In this document: piece by piece, positions 7,261 to 14,381 of the stretch | How positions within the stretch are numbered: the stretch's first letter is position 1 | How the letters are laid out: the number at the start of each line of letters is the position of its first letter | Origin: JBBRLA01 sp038231615 | GTDB taxonomy: Bacteria > Myxococcota_A > Polyangia > Palsa-1104 > JAEUJZ01 | NCBI GenBank assembly: GCA_038231615.1 | Contig: JBBRLA010000003.1 | Coordinates: forward strand, 1 to 37,884 | Reading direction: 5' to 3' | Length of the DNA stretch: 37,884 nucleotides | The notes under the pieces: generated by a model | Database searches by the model: none | What the model was told of the DNA's origin: nothing | What the model saw: only the letters and a program-made list of their open reading frames with translations | Position numbers and translations under genes: made by a program

Positions 7261-8142
7261 ATGGCAGACAAGCAGAAAAGTCTTGGGCATACCGTCCTGG
7301 GCTGGTTCGTGGTCCCGGGTGACGGCGACGTCGACGCCGAAGGGCGTTCCTCCTCGGGAGCGTCTCGGCAAAATGCCGCTTCCAGGGCCCCCCAGAAGGG
7401 CCCGGCCTCCGACGCCGCTGTGGACGACCTCATCGCCCGCTACGCCAACGCGCCGCCACCGCCGCCGGTCAACCATTCGGTCCCGCAGCGCCCGCCGGTC
7501 TCCGCATCGCCCGGGCGACCACCTCCATCGTCCCAAGGCCCGGGACCGGGCAAGGCCGGCAGTCCACCGGGCGCCCCGGCCGACGCCCGGACGATGGTTG
7601 GCGCCAGTGCGGGCGCTGGCAGCTCCGTCATCACCCAGGAGGTCCCCGTGATCGCCACCGGCTCGGGGCCCGCCAGGCCGGGCGCTCCCCTGGATTTCCC
7701 TGACATCTTCAAGCGGCAGGGCCTGTCCGCCGAGCAGCAGGGGCACGTCGAGCGCGCCCTGATGTTGCTGCACAACCTGCCCAAGGAGACGCCCAACGAG
7801 ATCAAGCGCCAGATTGTCGAGGCGTCCCTTCTGGCCTTCGGCTTCCCCATCGACAAGATCATCGAGTCCGCCGCTCTGCACCTGCGCGCCCTTGACCGCT
7901 ACACGGACAAGGGGCAGAAGGAGACCCAGATCCTGCTGGAGGAATCCAACCAGCGCCTGAAGGAGCTGGAGGCCGAGGCCGCCCGGGTGCGCCAGGTCAT
8001 GCAGGAGCAGCTCGCCGGGCAGCAGTCGCTGTCCACCACCTGTGGGCAGCACAAGGTAAAAGTCCAGGAGATCCTGGACTTCTTCGGCAAGGAGGCCGTC
8101 GAACGCGTCCGCGCCTCGTCGGTCAAGCTGCGCGACGGCTAG
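7261..8142 (+). CDS. Proline-rich coiled-coil protein, first gene of PspA-like operon
   Basis: A 293-residue protein starting at ATG 7261; an upstream in-frame start at 7174 is rejected because it precedes the promoter. It begins with a short hydrophobic motif (LGHTVLGWFVVPGDGD), then a long low-complexity Pro/Gly/Ala/Ser-rich linker (about residues 35-155). The conserved-looking C-terminal half is helical: a compact bundle (VERALMLLHNLPKETPNEIK onward to about 225), then a heptad-rich coiled coil around LLEESNQRLKELEAEAARVR, ending in KVQEILDFFGKEAVERV. I do not recognise a named family. It lies 67 bp ahead of the PspA-like gene. The shape, a flexible linker plus coiled coil, suggests an adaptor for the PspA-like polymer; this is inference. 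Confidence 0.75.
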   Translation: MADKQKSLGHTVLGWFVVPGDGDVDAEGRSSSGASRQNAASRAPQKGPASDAAVDDLIARYANAPPPPPVNHSVPQRPPVSASPGRPPPSSQGPGPGKAGSPPGAPADARTMVGASAGAGSSVITQEVPVIATGSGPARPGAPLDFPDIFKRQGLSAEQQGHVERALMLLHNLPKETPNEIKRQIVEASLLAFGFPIDKIIESAALHLRALDRYTDKGQKETQILLEESNQRLKELEAEAARVRQVMQEQLAGQQSLSTTCGQHKVKVQEILDFFGKEAVERVRASSVKLRDG

Positions 8143-8209
8143 GCCCGCTTGCCCTTTTTCCTCTGGTTTCTCGCTACCGGGCCAGCGGCCCGACACAAGG
8201 AGTTCATCG

Positions 8210-8908
8210 ATGTCTTTCTTCGCTCGGATCGGCAACCTCTGGAAAGGGTTCGTCAGCCTGTGGATCTCGGATATCGAGAAGGACCACCCCGAAATCGCCT
8301 ATGAGAACGCGATCAACTCGATGATCGAGAAATATTCTTCCCTGAAGAAGGCGACCGCCGCGATCATCCGCCGCCGCGAGGAGATCACCGAGCGCCTGAC
8401 TTCCCAGAGCAAGGAACTGGCCCAGATCAGCCACGACCTGAACGCTGCGGTGGAGACCGGCCAGGACGATCTGGCGGTGGTGCTGATCCAGAAGAAGAAT
8501 GGGCTGGAGGCCTCGGTCGGGGACCTGAAGGCCGACCTGGAGGCGGCCCAGAAGGACGCCGACGGCGCCAAGAACGCGCTGATGTCGGTCCAGTCAGAGA
8601 TCAAGAAGCTGAAGTCCGAGAAGGAAAACATGATGGCCAAGATGGCCTCGGCCCAGGCGCGCATCCGCATCCAGGATCAGCTCGAAGGCCTGTCGGTCGA
8701 CGCCGAGGTCAAGGCCCTGGACAACGTGCGCGAGCACATCAAGAACCAGATCGCCCAGGCCAGCCTGTCCAAGGAGCTGGGCGAGACCAACCTGGACACC
8801 CGCCTGTCCCAGCTCCGCCAGTCCTCGGGCGACGTCACCGCCAAGTCCCAGCTCGCCGAGCTGAAGGCCGCCTCGGCGGCCCGTAAAGCCGGCGTGAAGT
8901 CGATGTGA
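8210..8908 (+). CDS. PspA/IM30 (Vipp1)-like coiled-coil protein
   Basis: A 232-residue, almost wholly helical protein with the PspA/IM30 pattern. A short amphipathic N-terminus (MSFFARIGNLWKGFVSLW) is followed by long charged hairpin helices with LSQLRQ-type segments and an Ala/Lys-rich tail. A strong AGGAG lies 6-7 bases before the ATG. PspA and Vipp1 belong to the ESCRT-III superfamily and assemble into rods or rings that bind and remodel membranes in envelope stress. The classic N-terminal 'DPxK/MxxxM' signature of PspA is only loosely matched, so this is a divergent member, and it carries the unusual SDIEKDHPEIAYENAIN stretch after the amphipathic helix. It is followed by membrane coiled-coil, AAA+ and TerB-like genes, a context that supports polymer assembly and disassembly at the inner membrane. 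Confidence 0.8.
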   Translation: MSFFARIGNLWKGFVSLWISDIEKDHPEIAYENAINSMIEKYSSLKKATAAIIRRREEITERLTSQSKELAQISHDLNAAVETGQDDLAVVLIQKKNGLEASVGDLKADLEAAQKDADGAKNALMSVQSEIKKLKSEKENMMAKMASAQARIRIQDQLEGLSVDAEVKALDNVREHIKNQIAQASLSKELGETNLDTRLSQLRQSSGDVTAKSQLAELKAASAARKAGVKSM

Positions 8909-9072
8909 CGGTACCCGCCGCCTCGGCAGTCCCAGGGGACGCCCAGGAAAGCGACGTACAGTCGCGCTGCACCTCCCAGGGACGACCGTCCGGCAGGTAG
9001 ATCGACAAGGCACGTGCAAATCGCATGATGATGACCGATGAACACCGGGACCCTTTTTAGGCGGAGTGTGGC

Positions 9073-9870
9073 GTGAGCCAGGAACTCGACAAGAAGAGGA
9101 CGCCGCCCTACGCCCGCTACGCGTTCTGGAACTCCTACAACCTCTCGATCCTGGGGGTGGCGGCGACGGCGGCGGCGGCCACCGGGCACATCTGGATCGG
9201 CGCGGCGGCGGCGGCCGGCGAGGTGGTGTGGATGCTCTTCGCGCCGGACTCGCGGCTTTTGCGTTATCTGTGGTTCGACAAGATCTGGAACGGGGAAAAA
9301 CTGGCCCTGCGCAAGCAGCGCCAGAAGGAGAAGTTCGCCGCGCTGCCCGACCTGGAGAAGGCCCGCGCCCTGGCCCTGCGCGAGTTACAGGAGCGCATTC
9401 AGAAGCTCTCGGCGGACAACCCCTCGTTCACCGCGGAGCTTCTGCACGACGACCTGTCGCGGCTGGACCTTCTGGTCGACGACTTTTTGGACCTGGCCGC
9501 GGTCAGCAACCGTTATGAGAACTACGTCCGCACCATCGACCTGCGTGACATCGAAGCCGACCTGCGCAAGTACGAGCTTCAGGCGGACAACCTGCCCCCC
9601 GGGGACTCGCGACGCGAGGTGGCGCAGAAGAACCTGCAGGTGCTGCTCCAGCGCAAGGACCGCTACAAGGAGCTGCGAAAGAACTTGACGACGGTGCGCG
9701 GGCAGATGGATTTGATGGAAAACACCTTCCGTCTGCTGGCCGACGAGATCGTCACCATGGACAGTCCGGCCGAACTGGGGCAGCGACTGGACGAGATGCG
9801 CCTGGGGGTCGAGGCGGCGCAGAAGACCGCCCGCGAGACCGAAAGATTCCTGCAAGCCGTGGAAAGGTAA
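9073..9870 (+). CDS. Two-TM membrane-anchored coiled-coil protein
   Basis: A 265-residue protein starting with GTG at 9073 after a GGCGGAG sequence. Residues about 22-58 contain two closely spaced hydrophobic helices (the first ILGVAATAAAATGHIWIGAA, the second around GEVVWMLFA), forming a membrane hairpin. The remainder is cytoplasmic by charge: long helices with coiled-coil heptads (RQKEKFAALPDLEKARALAL; KYELQADNLPPGDSRREVAQ; LDEMRLGVEAAQKTARETER). I do not recognise a family. It is separated from the PspA-like gene by 164 bp and from the AAA+ gene by 10 bp. The likely role is to anchor the PspA-like polymer or the ATPase to the inner membrane, analogous in position only to PspB/PspC. Confidence 0.75.
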   Translation: MSQELDKKRTPPYARYAFWNSYNLSILGVAATAAAATGHIWIGAAAAAGEVVWMLFAPDSRLLRYLWFDKIWNGEKLALRKQRQKEKFAALPDLEKARALALRELQERIQKLSADNPSFTAELLHDDLSRLDLLVDDFLDLAAVSNRYENYVRTIDLRDIEADLRKYELQADNLPPGDSRREVAQKNLQVLLQRKDRYKELRKNLTTVRGQMDLMENTFRLLADEIVTMDSPAELGQRLDEMRLGVEAAQKTARETERFLQAVER

Positions 9871-9880
9871 AGACGGACCT

Positions 9881-11764
9881 ATGAGTACGATGAACCAGAG
9901 CACTCCGGGGCGGCTGCCGGGATGGGCCGACGAACTGCGCCGCCGCTACATCCGGGGCGAGGCGTCACAGTTCGTGCTGCATGGCAACGTCCATGATGTG
10001 ATCCTCGACGACCCCGACGGGGTGCCGGGGAAGGGAGACGACGAGCGGCTGCTTTCTCTATCGGAATTTCTGTTCCGGGTGCTTTTGGACAAGAAGACCA
10101 GCATCGCCCTGTATAACGTCTCGACGGGGGTGCGCTTCGTCAAGGGGAAGATCCCCCAGGGCTGCGAGGACCTGGTGCTGCACAAGGACCCGCAGCACGT
10201 GCTGCCCTTGCTGGAGCGGGCGCTGACGACGCAGCCGGGGATGGCGGTGGTGATGGAGTATGCCGAGGCCATCGCTCCCGCGGGGGAGACCAGCTTTTCG
10301 ACGACCGACGATCGGGCGGCGGTGGTGACGTTGCAGCGCTGGTCGAACCTGCCGGCGATCGACCGCAACGACAACGTGGTGCTGATGCTGGTCGAGAACC
10401 TCTCGGAGCTGCACGGCAAGCTGGTGGCCAACCCGCGGGTGGCCACAGTGCGGGTGCCGATGCCCGACAAGGACGAACGGGCGGCGTTGCTTCTGCACCT
10501 GAACCCGCAGATGCCCAAAGCCGATGCGGAGATGTATGCCGAGATCACCGCCGGCCTGAAGTCGATCCAGATCAAGGGCATTCTGTCGCCGGCCAAGACG
10601 ACGGACGAGTCCAAGGAGAGGAACGACCGGCTGCACTACATCACCGAGCTTCTGGGGGGCGGGCCGGAGGCGCTTTTGCGGGCCGGGAAGCTGGCGCAGA
10701 TCACCGCGGGGATGCAGAAGGAGGAGATCCGCCGGCTGATCGCCCCCGATGGTCCGGCGCCGGGGCCGGGGCAGGGTGCCCGCAGCGCCGACGACCGGGA
10801 GGCGACGCTGCGCCTCATTGCCGCGCGCAAGCGGGAGATCATCGAGCGGGAGTGCTACGGCCTCATCGAGTTCGTCGAGCCCAAGCACGGCTTCGACGTG
10901 GTCGGCGGACTTGAGGCGGTGAAGCAGGACCTTTTGCAGGTGGCCAAGAACATCCGCGAGGGGCGGCGCAGCCGGGTGCCGATGGGGATGCTCTTCACCG
11001 GTCCGATGGGGACGGGCAAGACCTTCGTCGCCGAGGCCTTCGCCAAGGAGAGCGGCCTGACGACCATCAAGCTGAAGAACTTCCGCAGCAAGTGGGTCGG
11101 CGCCACCGAGGGCAACCTGGAGCGCATCCTGCAGGTGGTGCAGGCCATCGGGCAGGTGATGGTGATCATCGACGAGGGGGACCGGGCCTTCGGCAACCAG
11201 GGGGAGGACGACGGGGGCACCGGGTCGCGGGTCATCGGGCGGCTGAAGGAGTTCATGTCCGATACCAACAACCGGGGGCGGGTGCTCTTCGTGCTGATGA
11301 CCAACCGGCCGGACAAGCTGGACGTGGACATCAAGCGGGCGGGGCGCCTGGACCGGAAGATCCCCTTTTTGTATCCGCAGTCGGCGGAGGAGGTGGAGAC
11401 CATCGTTTTGGCCCAGTTCAAGAAGAACCGGGTGTTAAGCGAGGTGCGCTTCCCAGAAGAGCGGGAGGAACTTGCCGGCATCGTCGGGTCGTCCAACGCG
11501 GACATCGAGGCCATCGTGCTTCTGGCCAGCGACTACGCCAGCGAGCGAGTGCCGGAGGCGGCGGTGACGCTTTTAGACCTGCGGCGGGCGATGCACGATT
11601 ACCTGCCCTCGCGGGACACGGAGATGCTGGAATACATGGAGCTTCTGGCGGTGTTCGAGGCGTCCAACCGGCGCATGCTGCCGAAGAAGTACGCCGAGGT
11701 GAAGGTGGAGGAGCTTCAGGCGCGGCTGCAGGACCTGCGTCTGCGCGTCGGCAACCGCCGGTAG
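9881..11764 (+). CDS. Cdc48/Vps4-like AAA+ ATPase with novel N-terminal domain
   Basis: A 627-residue ATPase. Residues 14-205 form an N-terminal domain beginning WADELRRRYIRGEASQFVLH with an AAA-like alpha/beta pattern but no Walker A, so it is probably an inactive AAA-like module. The linker 206-330 is helical. The active classic AAA module spans 335-560: Walker A GPMGTGKT at 374-381, aromatic pore loop KWVG at 404-407, Walker B VIIDEGD at 428-434, and arginine fingers in GRLDR at 488-492. The pore loop and GRLDR fingers are those of Cdc48/FtsH/Vps4-type unfoldases. There is no protease domain. It starts 10 bp after the coiled-coil membrane gene and is 38 bp ahead of the TerB-like gene. Likely role: extract or disassemble the neighbouring PspA-like polymer, as Vps4 does with ESCRT-III. 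Confidence 0.85.
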   Translation: MSTMNQSTPGRLPGWADELRRRYIRGEASQFVLHGNVHDVILDDPDGVPGKGDDERLLSLSEFLFRVLLDKKTSIALYNVSTGVRFVKGKIPQGCEDLVLHKDPQHVLPLLERALTTQPGMAVVMEYAEAIAPAGETSFSTTDDRAAVVTLQRWSNLPAIDRNDNVVLMLVENLSELHGKLVANPRVATVRVPMPDKDERAALLLHLNPQMPKADAEMYAEITAGLKSIQIKGILSPAKTTDESKERNDRLHYITELLGGGPEALLRAGKLAQITAGMQKEEIRRLIAPDGPAPGPGQGARSADDREATLRLIAARKREIIERECYGLIEFVEPKHGFDVVGGLEAVKQDLLQVAKNIREGRRSRVPMGMLFTGPMGTGKTFVAEAFAKESGLTTIKLKNFRSKWVGATEGNLERILQVVQAIGQVMVIIDEGDRAFGNQGEDDGGTGSRVIGRLKEFMSDTNNRGRVLFVLMTNRPDKLDVDIKRAGRLDRKIPFLYPQSAEEVETIVLAQFKKNRVLSEVRFPEEREELAGIVGSSNADIEAIVLLASDYASERVPEAAVTLLDLRRAMHDYLPSRDTEMLEYMELLAVFEASNRRMLPKKYAEVKVEELQARLQDLRLRVGNRR

Positions 11765-11802
11765 GCCGGGTAAAGATTACAATCTATCGCAAGGAGAAAA
11801 CG

Positions 11803-12246
11803 ATGACCCTGTTCCCCGAAGTCCACCTTGACAACTACCAGGCCGAGGCCATTGCCAGGGGCCTCTTCGCCGTGGCCAAGGCCGACGGCATCCACGAGCG
11901 GGAGGCGGCGCTGGTGGCGTCGTTCTGGGCCGAAGCCGGCGGCAGCGCCCAGTCGCTGAGCGAGCTGGAGCGCCGCGAGGCGATCTCGGAGCAGGAACTA
12001 TCCGCCGCCCTGCCCACCCAGGCCCACCGCCAGCTCTTCCTGAAGACCGCGGTGCTGCTGTCCTTCGCCGACGGCACGGTCAGCGACAAGGAGAAGGAAA
12101 TCCTCGGGCGCTACGCCGCCTGCCTGGAGCTGGCCAAAGAACTCCCGCAGATGGAGACCGAAGTGAAGGAGTTCTTGTTGGGCCACCTTTCGCACATCCA
12201 CAACGTCGACGCCGTGGCCGCAGTGGCCAAGAAGCTGGGCATCTGA
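11803..12246 (+). CDS. TerB-like tellurite-resistance-family protein
   Basis: A 147-residue all-helical protein starting at ATG 11803 behind a strong AAGGAG. It has the TerB fold signature of two acidic repeats, KADGIHEREAALVASF near 25-40 and FADGTVSDKEKEILGRYA near 87-104, each with D-G-x-(H/V)-x-x-(K/R)E, and it lacks other domains. TerB-like domains bind divalent metal at the membrane face and recur in stress and envelope-associated gene clusters. It is the last gene of the five-gene operon and is joined to the AAA+ gene by 38 bp. It may sense metal or recruit a partner to the ATPase; the role is inferred from context. Confidence 0.8.
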   Translation: MTLFPEVHLDNYQAEAIARGLFAVAKADGIHEREAALVASFWAEAGGSAQSLSELERREAISEQELSAALPTQAHRQLFLKTAVLLSFADGTVSDKEKEILGRYAACLELAKELPQMETEVKEFLLGHLSHIHNVDAVAAVAKKLGI

Positions 12247-12310
12247 CAGGGGGAACGGAGACCGGCTGGGCCTGACTTGCAGTCCGGCGACGAAACGCTA
12301 TGCTGCTCTT

Positions 12311-12943
12311 ATGGAACCTGGCGAACTGAACTTGGCTCTGCCGGCCCACTCGAAGCTTGTCGGCGAGTGGCTCTCGCTCCCCAAGGAACAGGGCGCCGAA
12401 CTGATCAACGGACGGATCGTTTACCGAGCCATGCCCTATGTGCAACATGGCAATGCACAGGGCAATGTTTTCGCCCAACTCGCCGGGGCCCAGTTTCCGC
12501 TGGATGACCATCCTGGCTGGTGGCTGAGCCTGGAGGTGGACCTGCTGATCGGCGGGCAGGGCATGAGGCCTGACCTGGCAGGATGGCGGCGGGACAGGCA
12601 CCCCGATCCTCCGGATCCGGTGCTGATCGGCGGGAAAAAAGTGATTGCCACCCCCCCCGACTGGGTCTGCGAGGTCCTTTCGCCATCGACCGCCGACCAG
12701 GATCTAGGACCCAAGCGGGAAGCCTATTATCGGGCACAAGTGGGCCATTACTGGGTGGTGGACATGGAAAACGAGGTCTTGACCATCTTCCGCTGGACCC
12801 AGGTGGGTTATGCCTTCCTGACTGCTGCCGGCAAGTCTGAGATCATAAAACCTGAGCCCTTTGAATCCATCGACTTCAAGGTGAGCTGGCTTTTCCTCAG
12901 CAACAAATCCAGGGCGCAACTCGAACTCACCTATTCGAAGTGA
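12311..12943 (+). CDS. Uma2-family (DUF820) endonuclease-like protein
   Basis: A 210-residue protein with the Uma2/DUF820 pattern, a PD-(D/E)XK-fold family: MRPDLAGWRRDR near 88-99 holds the family's P-D motif, and PDWVCEVLSPSTADQDLGPK near 114-133 gives the E-V-x-S-x-S/T signature and downstream Lys. AYYRAQVGHYWVVD is the conserved Y-x-x-x-G-V-x-x-Y-W-x-V-D segment. Uma2 proteins are abundant in cyanobacteria and Myxococcota; their physiological substrate is unsettled. It follows the TerB-like gene by 64 bp but reads as an independent gene, and it converges on the histidine-kinase gene with 48 bp between stops and no clear terminator. Confidence 0.85.
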   Translation: MEPGELNLALPAHSKLVGEWLSLPKEQGAELINGRIVYRAMPYVQHGNAQGNVFAQLAGAQFPLDDHPGWWLSLEVDLLIGGQGMRPDLAGWRRDRHPDPPDPVLIGGKKVIATPPDWVCEVLSPSTADQDLGPKREAYYRAQVGHYWVVDMENEVLTIFRWTQVGYAFLTAAGKSEIIKPEPFESIDFKVSWLFLSNKSRAQLELTYSK

Positions 12944-12991
12944 ACCCCTTTCGAGTAAGTGATCCCTATGTCAGAAACGGCGCGATGCTAC

Positions 12992-14158
12992 CTAGAGCGT
13001 CACCGTCAGGCGGGTCCGGGTGGTGGCGCCGATGGGGTCCTCGTGGACCTCGATGTGGCCGCCGTGGGCCAGGGACGCCAGGTGGGCATAGTGCAGCCCC
13101 AGTCCGGCGCTGACCACACTGGAGGTCGCCCCCCTGCCGATGTGGATGCGCTCGCTTTGGGGCAGCCATTCTCCGTCGGCGACCATCTCCAGAAGCAGAC
13201 GTTCGGAAAGGCCCGGGGCGGTGCCGGGGATGCGTTCGGCGCGCAGGCGCACGGTGCTGCCGGCCTCGCTGTAGCGCAGGGCGTGGTCCAAAAGGGCGTG
13301 CAGCAGGCGGGCCGCCACCTCGCTGTCGATAGACGAGGAGAGGCCCGGGGGCACGTCGGCGACCAGCGTGAGGTCCCGGAGGGTCGCCTCATGCTGGCGC
13401 TGGGCAAAGACCTCCTTCACCAGATGGGCGATCGGGGTGAGCATCCGCCGGGGCTCCAGGGTGCCCTCTTCCAGGCGGCCCAGGTCCACCAGCATGGTGG
13501 CGGCCCGGCGCAGGCGGCCGACGGCGGCGCGGCAGTCCGCCAGGGCCTCCAGGACCTCGGGATCGGCGCCGGTGCCCAGGCGATCGTCCACGTAGGCCAG
13601 GTTCGATGAGAGCCCGGCCAGGGGGTTGCGCAGATCGTGGACCAGCCGCTGGGTCAGGTCGTGGCGCAGGGACGCCTTTTCGCCGCCGCCGCGCAGGGCG
13701 CCCAAAAGGCCGGGGCCGGGATGGCCGGGGTAACTGGACCGGCGCTCGCCCCGGGCGGAGAGGGCCAGGTAGGCGCGCAGGCGCAGGAGGGTGACCTGGG
13801 GGATGGCGGTGAGCGGCAGGATGTCGTCGGCGCCCAGGGTCTTGGCCTCAAAAAGGGCGGCCTGCTCCGGGGCGCTGCTGAGCATCAGGACCGGGACGTA
13901 GCGCCGCCCCTCCTGCGCGGCGCGGACGCGGAGGCCGTGGACGGCGCGGGCGCCGGTCATGACCTCCAGGGTGGGATGCTCGTGGGTCAGGATGACCATG
14001 TCGTGCTCTTCGGAGGCGAAACGGCGTGCCGCCTCGCCCGCGTCAGCGGCGTGGTCGATGGCGAAGCCATCCTCCAGGAGCATTCGTTCAATCGCGGTCT
14101 GGGGCACGCTGGGCCCCGCGCCGCGCGCTTCAATGGGAGCAATCATCAGTCGAGGCAC
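12992..14158 (-). CDS. Pseudo-receiver histidine kinase
   Basis: A 388-residue protein starting with GTG at 14158 (an ATG five codons on is an alternative). Residues 20-130 have a receiver fold, but the phospho-acceptor position in HDMVILTHEHP is Thr58 rather than Asp, so it is a pseudo-receiver. The HisKA dimerisation helix carries the H-box LVHDLRNPL with His174. The HATPase domain is atypical: the N-box LLHALLDHALRYS has Asp291 where the Mg-binding Asn should be, and the usual D-x-G-x-G is VADGEWLP, while the last G-box SAGLGLHYA is intact. It is divergent from the double-kinase gene, with about 220 bp between them. It may be a weak or regulatory kinase; partners are unknown. Confidence 0.75.
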   Translation of the reverse strand: MPRLMIAPIEARGAGPSVPQTAIERMLLEDGFAIDHAADAGEAARRFASEEHDMVILTHEHPTLEVMTGARAVHGLRVRAAQEGRRYVPVLMLSSAPEQAALFEAKTLGADDILPLTAIPQVTLLRLRAYLALSARGERRSSYPGHPGPGLLGALRGGGEKASLRHDLTQRLVHDLRNPLAGLSSNLAYVDDRLGTGADPEVLEALADCRAAVGRLRRAATMLVDLGRLEEGTLEPRRMLTPIAHLVKEVFAQRQHEATLRDLTLVADVPPGLSSSIDSEVAARLLHALLDHALRYSEAGSTVRLRAERIPGTAPGLSERLLLEMVADGEWLPQSERIHIGRGATSSVVSAGLGLHYAHLASLAHGGHIEVHEDPIGATTRTRLTVTL

Positions 14159-14381
14159 ACCGCCTACTTAACCCCCTGCCTCGACGAGATCAACCCCTGT
14201 GGATGAGTTGGACCAAGGAAGGGCATATTTCGTGCACGGAATGCGCGCGGTGTGCAAGTTCGCCCACCGGGCGGCCGGGTCTTTACGCATTCATTGGGCC
14301 CAAAACAGAAGCTGTATTAGGATTGCCTTTAGCCAGGTGCTCGCCCCGGCACCGACTATGCTAGCATTGGAACGGACGACC

